Origin: Bacteroidia bacterium
GTDB taxonomy: Bacteria; Bacteroidota; Bacteroidia; J057
Assembly (NCBI GenBank): GCA_030430575.1
Contig: JAUIKF010000055.1
Location: 1 to 55,316 of the forward strand
Length of the DNA stretch: 55,316 nucleotides
Reading direction: 5' to 3'
A program made the translations under genes and the position numbers. Positions 50,406-55,316 of this stretch are shown here, in pieces. The notes beneath the pieces are model-generated. The model saw only the letters and a list, made by a program, of their open reading frames with translations, had not been told where the DNA came from and searched no databases. Every line of letters begins with the position of its first letter. Position 1 is the first letter of the stretch.

Positions 50406-51595
50406 GAAGCATTTGTTTTCCAAATCCATTGATCGGGAAAAGGACCTTCATACATAATCTTATTTTTGGCAGGTCGTAAATTTTCATGCTTCAACAGCGC
50501 CATTAACATCTCAGGGATTGTGATATAGTTGATATAATTTCCATAACACTTATGAAGGCCATGCCCAAAAAACAAGTAATCTTCTCTAGGGCGGTCCTCC
50601 AAAAAAGCGTTAGGCTTGGGGAAACGTCGTTTATCCAGCATCGCTGATGCTACCAGCGCAAAAATTCGTTTGCCTGCAGCTATCTTATAAGCCTTCTTAC
50701 CTGAAGTGCCTAGTACTTGGTCTTGACTGGAAAATCGAATGATCGCAGGCAGATTCGGACGAAAGCGCAACGCTTCAAAGGCAATTTTGCCCATCGTCTC
50801 AATGTCTCCATTTTGAGCAGCCTCGCGTGCTCGCGCTAAAATAGTGGGTCGCTGAATAATCTGGGTCAATATATTGACAAAAGCATTGGAGGTGGTCTCT
50901 TCTGCACCGAGAAGAATTCCCGAAAGATTGCGGCGGATGCCATCGTTGTCAAGGGAAGCTTCCTCCCCTCCTTGCAGGCGCAGCAATCGCGAAAGCAAGG
51001 TATCTCCCACTTCTTCTCCAGCTTGAATCGCAGCTTGTTGATGCGCAATCAGCTCATCGAGATAGGCGCTCATTTCTCCTGCGCTTTTTTCACCTGCAGC
51101 AGCAGGTTCAGGCTTGTCCTTGAGGTTCAAGAAAATATCCCAAAACAGGTCTCTGTTCCATTTCAGCATGGTCGCATCGTCTGGCCCTGGCGTTCCGAAA
51201 TATGATTCCAGCAAGCGAAGCGGCACGATGCGGGTGTATGCCTGGACCAAGTCAAATGTTGGTTGCTCGCACAATTGTGCCAGGAGGTCTGCCGCAGTCG
51301 TTCGAACAAACGTCCGGATGCGCTGAGGGTCATCGCGGCTGATGATGCGCTGTACAATCCCGCGTTCCAGCCGATATTGAGGTCCATCGTCAAGACTGAG
51401 GAGGAAAGCACCTATTCGGCGCTCGACTTTCTCCGCATTCACTTCCCGCAAGGTGAAGTCCTTATCTCGCGTAAGCACTTCACGTACCTCAGCATCGCGA
51501 AACACATAGACCGTGTCACCAAAGGTAGCCACAGGCTTGATGCCCCGCATGAGTTGAAAAAATGTTCTACGTAGGGAGCGCGATAAATTGCTCAT
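50402..51595 (-). CDS. Cytochrome P450
   Basis: 397 residues, typical for a soluble bacterial P450. The heme-thiolate motif is FFGHGLHKCYGNYI (Cys350), the ExxR pair is in FEALRFRP (Glu274, Arg277), and the I-helix oxygen-binding region is GILLGAEETTSN (about 226-237), with Glu-Glu-Thr in place of the usual acid-Thr pair. The substrate is unknown. No ferredoxin or reductase gene is adjacent, so electrons must come from elsewhere. A terminator-like hairpin sits in the leader 40 bp upstream of the start. Confidence 0.93.
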   Translation of the reverse strand: MSNLSRSLRRTFFQLMRGIKPVATFGDTVYVFRDAEVREVLTRDKDFTLREVNAEKVERRIGAFLLSLDDGPQYRLERGIVQRIISRDDPQRIRTFVRTTAADLLAQLCEQPTFDLVQAYTRIVPLRLLESYFGTPGPDDATMLKWNRDLFWDIFLNLKDKPEPAAAGEKSAGEMSAYLDELIAHQQAAIQAGEEVGDTLLSRLLRLQGGEEASLDNDGIRRNLSGILLGAEETTSNAFVNILTQIIQRPTILARAREAAQNGDIETMGKIAFEALRFRPNLPAIIRFSSQDQVLGTSGKKAYKIAAGKRIFALVASAMLDKRRFPKPNAFLEDRPREDYLFFGHGLHKCYGNYINYITIPEMLMALLKHENLRPAKNKIMYEGPFPDQWIWKTNAS

Positions 51596-51634
51596 AAGAG
51601 AATGAGGTTTAGCGGCAAGATATGGCAGGAAGGC

Positions 51635-51672
51635 AAAAAAAAAAGGTCCCGCCTCAATTAAGAAACGGAACC
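51635..51672 (-). terminator. Terminator-like hairpin in the P450 5' leader
   Basis: Reading the minus strand, GGTTCCG (51672-51666) pairs with CGGGACC (51651-51645), six of seven positions, and is followed by ten T residues (51644-51635). It is about 40 bp ahead of the P450 ATG, and no minus-strand gene lies upstream for it to serve. It may be an attenuator or a leftover. Confidence 0.6.
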
Positions 51673-51889
51673 CCCAAGCCCTAATATCAGCTCGAATATA
51701 TAGAGGTTTATGGGGAATTGCAAGTATGTGTAAAGAATTTTTCTAAAAAATTTAATCTTTTAATCCTCTTTTTTATTTCTCACCCTCCATCATTCCTTCA
51801 TCCAACCATCGTTTTATTGAATGTTGTTCTATTCTGTAATATCTTCAACAGAATTTCTTTTTCTCTCCAAAATTTCAACTCCGTAGCCC

Positions 51890-54800
51890 ATGCCTACCCA
51901 CGCGTCCCATCATCCGAAGCATTTTAAAGGAGTAATGGTCTCCAGCACCTTCATGGACCTGGTGAACTACCGGGCAGCATTGATCAAAGCCCTCCACAAA
52001 GCAGAGCTATTCCCCGTGGCAATGGAAGCCTATACCCTCCGCGCAGATGATGACATCATTACCTCTTCCTTGCGCATGGTGCAAGAGGCCAGTGCCTACA
52101 TCGGCTTGATCAGTCATCGCTATGGACAGATTCTCACAGATGACCGAAACCCTGACGGCTATTCTGTCACAAGACTAGAATTTGAAGAAGCCAAACGGCT
52201 GGATCGGCCTACGCTTATTTTCATCATGGGAGAGGACCATGCAGTAAAAAGGAAAGACATCGAAACGGGCCCTGAGAAAATAAAAAAGCTGGAAGCATTT
52301 CGAGAGCGGGTGAAAGAAGGTGGGCGGATATATGTTGAGTTTAATGATGAGGAAGAATTCACCAAAAGTGCCATTCATGCCATCGAACGGCTGCGTGAGA
52401 TGCTAAAGGAAGAGGAAAATCCTCCGCCAGTTATCGTTGAACCTTCAACTCCTGCTCCCCAAACCCTTTACGCCCAAAAATCCGACCCTATCCCCCACCC
52501 GCCTGCCCTCTATGCCGAGCCACCCTATATCGGCTCCCATAGCTTCCTGGGCCGACAGGCCCAGCTAGACACCCTAGACGACTGGGCTTCCCCAGCCGAC
52601 ACCCACCCCGTCCTCCTCTTCGAAGCCATCGGCGGCACCGGCAAAAGCATGCTCACCTGGCATTGGATCAACCATCACGCCACCCACATCCGCGACGACT
52701 GGGAAGGCATCTTCTGGTATTCCTTCTATGAAAGGGGGGCCGTCATGGCGGACTTCTGCCGCCGTGCGCTGGCCTATATGACAAGAAAGCCCTACGAGGC
52801 CTTCAAGAAAATGAAGACCGTCCAGATGACGGATCAGCTTCTGCAACTGCTCCGCGCCAAGCCTTGGCTCTTTGTCCTAGACGGCCTGGAACGTGTACTC
52901 GTCGCCTATCACCGCATCGACGCAGCTCAGCTCAAGGATGAAGAAGCAGGCAAGGAAGACATCATTGCAGATCGTGACCCTTGCTCGGCGATTCGGCCAG
53001 AGGACGATGACCTTTTACGTTTGTTGGCAGGTGCTTCGCCTTCGAAACTCTTGATCACCTCTCGCCTGATTCCCCGCATCCTGCTCAATCCCGCCAGCCA
53101 GCCCATTCCTGGGGTGTTGCGAGATCGCTTGCCAGGGCTGCGGCCTGCCGATGCAGAAGCACTGCTTCGCAGTTGTGGGACGGAAGGCAACTCAACAGTC
53201 ATCCAAACCTACCTCAAACAGCATTGTGATTGCCATCCTTTGATTACAGGGATTGTAGCAGGATTGGTGAATAACTATCTGCCTGATCGGGGGAATTTTG
53301 ATGCATGGGCGGGAGACCTGAACGCTGGGGATGCATTGAATCTTGCAGAGCTAGATTTGGTGCAGAAGCGGAACCATATTTTGAAAGCGGCATTTGATGC
53401 GCTTTCGGCGGAGAGTAAGCAGTTGCTTTCTATGTTCTCTTTGCTGTCAGAGGCGGTGGATTATCCGACACTGCAGGCGTTGAATCCTTTTTTGACACCT
53501 GAGCCAGAGGAGGTGGAAGTGCCAGAGAGGCCTGAGGAATGGGAGATTTGGGAACTTATGTCTGAAGAGCACAAAGAACAAGCGATAAATGACTACTCTA
53601 AAGAACTTAAAGACAGGGCTATCTATGAACAAGCCATAAAGGATCGATTAACTTCCATAGCTTACCTACAAGCCCCACAAAAATTGGGAACGGCTATCAA
53701 AGACTTAGAACGTCGAGGCTTGCTTCAATATGACCCTAATGCCAAACATTATGATCTACACCCAGTGGTCAGGAGCGTTGCTTTGGGTGGACTTCAACAG
53801 GCAGAAAAGGAACAATATGGACAGCGGGTGGTGGATCATTTTTCTCAACAATCGCATAAGCCTTATGAGGAGGCGGAAACCTTGGAGGATGTGAGCAGTG
53901 GGCTACATGTGATTAGGACATTACTTCAGATGAGAAAATATGAAGAAGCATTCCAATCTTTTTCTGGAGGTATTGGGAGTTCACTCCTTTTTAACTTAGG
54001 AGCTTATTCAGAGGTTCTTACTCTTATGAGGGTTTTTTTCCAAAAAGGTTGGGCCATTATTCCCAAAAAGTTACCCATATTTTATGCTTATAATGCCACA
54101 AATTCAGTCGCCCTTGTCTTAAAAAATATAGGACAAACTAAAGAAGCAATATCAGCTTTTCAAGCATTAATTCAAGCTAAGTTAAAAGAAAAAGACTACG
54201 ATACAATTGCAATAAGTCTTAGTAACCTAGCTATTACACTTATCAAAGAAAATAGATCAGTAGAAGCGGAACGTATCTGTCTTCTTTCCCTCAGTGTCTC
54301 GTCAGTACTAGCTGATAAAGAAAGCCTGTTCTTTACCAGACTAGTCCACTTTTGGGGAATGACTAGAATAGGTCAATGGAAAGATGCGAAGGATATTTGG
54401 AAACAAATAGAGGCTATGGGACACCGTTGGCCTCGTGATATATATCGGCCTGGAGATGCAGAAAATAATTATGTTATATTTCGTTTTTGGAAAGGAAGTT
54501 TGACAGAAGTCGACCTTATAAAAGCAGAAAAACTAGCTAAAGTAGGCAAAAACCGCTATGTTATTCATAGCCTCCACTCCCTCAGAGGCCAATGGCACCT
54601 CACCCTACACCAATACAAACTCGCCGCCAACAGCCTCCAAGAAGCCGTTCGCATGGCCCGCGAGATAGGTCAGATCGACTCAGAAGCAGAAACCTTCCTC
54701 GCCCTCACCAAACACCACCTCAACCAACTCCCCAACCCACACGAAGAAGCCGAACGCCTCTCCCACCTCCGAAAGCCCTTCCATCGCGGCCTCGCCGAGC

Positions 54801-55054
54801 TATGGCTCGCCATAGGCGACCATGAAAAAGCCACTCACCATGCTCTCGAAGCCTATACCTGGGCCTGGGCAGATGGAGAACCCTATGTGCATCGCTATGA
54901 GTTGAATAAGACCATCGAGGTGCTGGAAGCATTGGAGGTGCCGATCCCCGACCTGCCCCCTTATGATCCGAGCAAGGCGGAGAAGTTTCCATGGGAAGAG
55001 GAGGTGGAGGCGGCGATAGAGGAGTTGCGGAAGAAGAAGGAGGAAGAAAATTGA
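51890..55054 (+). CDS. DUF4062-STAND NTPase-TPR protein
   Basis: 1054 residues. DUF4062 (about 13-170; KGVMVSSTFMDLVNYRAALI, ME at 45-46, LEFEEAKR) is an N-terminal domain used in STAND immune-type proteins, probably as an effector or signalling module. The linker is Pro-rich (176-215). The STAND NTPase part has FLGRQAQLDTL (219-229), Walker A AIGGTGKS (246-253), Walker B WLFVLDGLER (326-335) and a sensor SKLLITSR. A winged-helix-like region is followed by helical TPR-type repeats (about 660-1010), likely the sensor. A Glu-rich tail ends it. STAND proteins of this layout include antiphage Avs-like proteins, but the trigger here is unknown. It stands alone, after a 294-bp gap. Confidence 0.88.
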   Translation: MPTHASHHPKHFKGVMVSSTFMDLVNYRAALIKALHKAELFPVAMEAYTLRADDDIITSSLRMVQEASAYIGLISHRYGQILTDDRNPDGYSVTRLEFEEAKRLDRPTLIFIMGEDHAVKRKDIETGPEKIKKLEAFRERVKEGGRIYVEFNDEEEFTKSAIHAIERLREMLKEEENPPPVIVEPSTPAPQTLYAQKSDPIPHPPALYAEPPYIGSHSFLGRQAQLDTLDDWASPADTHPVLLFEAIGGTGKSMLTWHWINHHATHIRDDWEGIFWYSFYERGAVMADFCRRALAYMTRKPYEAFKKMKTVQMTDQLLQLLRAKPWLFVLDGLERVLVAYHRIDAAQLKDEEAGKEDIIADRDPCSAIRPEDDDLLRLLAGASPSKLLITSRLIPRILLNPASQPIPGVLRDRLPGLRPADAEALLRSCGTEGNSTVIQTYLKQHCDCHPLITGIVAGLVNNYLPDRGNFDAWAGDLNAGDALNLAELDLVQKRNHILKAAFDALSAESKQLLSMFSLLSEAVDYPTLQALNPFLTPEPEEVEVPERPEEWEIWELMSEEHKEQAINDYSKELKDRAIYEQAIKDRLTSIAYLQAPQKLGTAIKDLERRGLLQYDPNAKHYDLHPVVRSVALGGLQQAEKEQYGQRVVDHFSQQSHKPYEEAETLEDVSSGLHVIRTLLQMRKYEEAFQSFSGGIGSSLLFNLGAYSEVLTLMRVFFQKGWAIIPKKLPIFYAYNATNSVALVLKNIGQTKEAISAFQALIQAKLKEKDYDTIAISLSNLAITLIKENRSVEAERICLLSLSVSSVLADKESLFFTRLVHFWGMTRIGQWKDAKDIWKQIEAMGHRWPRDIYRPGDAENNYVIFRFWKGSLTEVDLIKAEKLAKVGKNRYVIHSLHSLRGQWHLTLHQYKLAANSLQEAVRMAREIGQIDSEAETFLALTKHHLNQLPNPHEEAERLSHLRKPFHRGLAELWLAIGDHEKATHHALEAYTWAWADGEPYVHRYELNKTIEVLEALEVPIPDLPPYDPSKAEKFPWEEEVEAAIEELRKKKEEEN

Positions 55055-55058
55055 TTTC

Positions 55059-55172
55059 AGAATATCGATTGATGAACAAGGATTGAAGAAGGAGAATTCA
55101 CTTCAAAAATCATCAATTCCTTCGACGTTGCTCAGGACATACCTTGTTCGATATTCTGCAATCTCAAGGACA
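55059..55172. repeat. Inverted repeat of the GAATATCGAACAAGG family
   Basis: CAGAATATCGATTGATGAACAAGGATTGAAGAAGGAG (from about 55060) faces CCTTGTTCGATATTCTGCAATC (about 55143-55164). The middle holds CCTTCGACGTTGCTCAGGACATA, related to the small CCTGAGC...GAAGG palindromes elsewhere. It lies directly after the STAND gene. Confidence 0.7.
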
Positions 55173-55254
55173 ACAGTTTTCCCTAATCCAACGTGAGTTC
55201 TTTATCTAAGGTCTTGATACTCAGGGAGTATAGTGGGATTTTAAAGGAAAAAGC

Positions 55255-55316
55255 ATGACATTTGGGGTAACACTTCGATTGTTAAAACAAAAGAAACCCA
55301 AGGTCATGCTTATACT
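55255..55316 (+). CDS. Partial ORF at the right edge
   Basis: An ATG at 55255, preceded by AAAGGAAAAAGC, opens a frame reading MTFGVTLRLLKQKKPKVMLI that runs off the window. The start is short and basic. About 20 codons are too few to name it. A near inverted repeat (AGCATGACATTTGGGGT / ACCCAAGGTCATGCT) overlaps the start. Confidence 0.4.
   Translation, partial: MTFGVTLRLLKQKKPKVMLI

Noticed and set aside
55250-55316. Insertion sequence end at the right edge (AGCATGAC...GTCATGCT)
   Set aside because: The inverted match is short, overlaps a plausible start codon, and no transposase can be recognised within the visible 60 bases.

Overview
The window is a chromosomal segment of a Bacteroidota bacterium, most likely from the Saprospiraceae/Lewinella side of the phylum. 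The evidence is type IX secretion (T9SS) sorting-domain relics, several exact promoters of the Bacteroidota type (TTG, 19-20 bases, TAnnTTTG), many lipoproteins with DUF families typical of the phylum (DUF4920, DUF2911, DUF547), a CtlX-type hydrolase, an ECF sigma factor paired with a membrane protein, and paired large FtsX-type ABC permeases. No plasmid or phage backbone, CRISPR array or intact insertion sequence was seen.

Layout. 0-11.4 kb: tRNA-Leu(CAG), a secreted VWA protein, a dicarboxylate/amino acid symporter, purL, a small LRR protein, an orphan PseC-like aminotransferase with no normal start codon, a lipoprotein, a DksA/TraR-like zinc-finger protein and an outer-membrane-type protein. 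11.4-19.3 kb: a three-gene minus-strand operon, the most striking locus here. It encodes a CHAT protease-iSTAND protein, a MoxR AAA+ ATPase and a 1756-residue protein with PKD, degenerate vWA, TPR, LamG and DNRLRE domains and three membrane spans. This fits the MoxR-vWA ternary conflict-system class, with an unusual envelope-spanning component. 19.7-23.7 kb: a fused dolichol/phytol-kinase-like plus DUF92 protein, a eukaryote-like steroid 5-alpha-reductase homologue, an extended SDR and a lone ABC ATPase. 23.7-27.5 kb: a Rieske protein, small proteins, DUF2911, a lone PAS domain, XerD-like recombinase, and a TIR domain with a C-terminal membrane anchor. 27.9-38.7 kb: a GCS2-type ligase fused to CBS domains, a macrodomain, a SEC-C protein with a disrupted 5' end, threonine aldolase, CtlX, sigma/membrane pair, ALDH7-type dehydrogenase, DUF4920 and DUF547. 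38.7-44.3 kb: two tandem paralogous ABC permeases, each next to a palindrome-rich spacer, with one near-identical block of about 630 bp. 44.3-51.6 kb: His-rich lipoprotein, M1 peptidase, NlpC/P60-like lipoprotein, two T9SS-substrate relics, a DUF2135-like lipoprotein and a cytochrome P450. 51.9-55.1 kb: a DUF4062-STAND NTPase-TPR protein whose base composition changes sharply within the repeat region.

Themes. Three separate loci (the ternary operon, the TIR-membrane protein and the DUF4062-STAND protein) carry domains used in NTP-dependent immunity or conflict signalling. The intergenic spaces are unusually rich in dispersed repeats of several families. Functions given are domain-level inferences from reading the translated sequence; no database search was possible.
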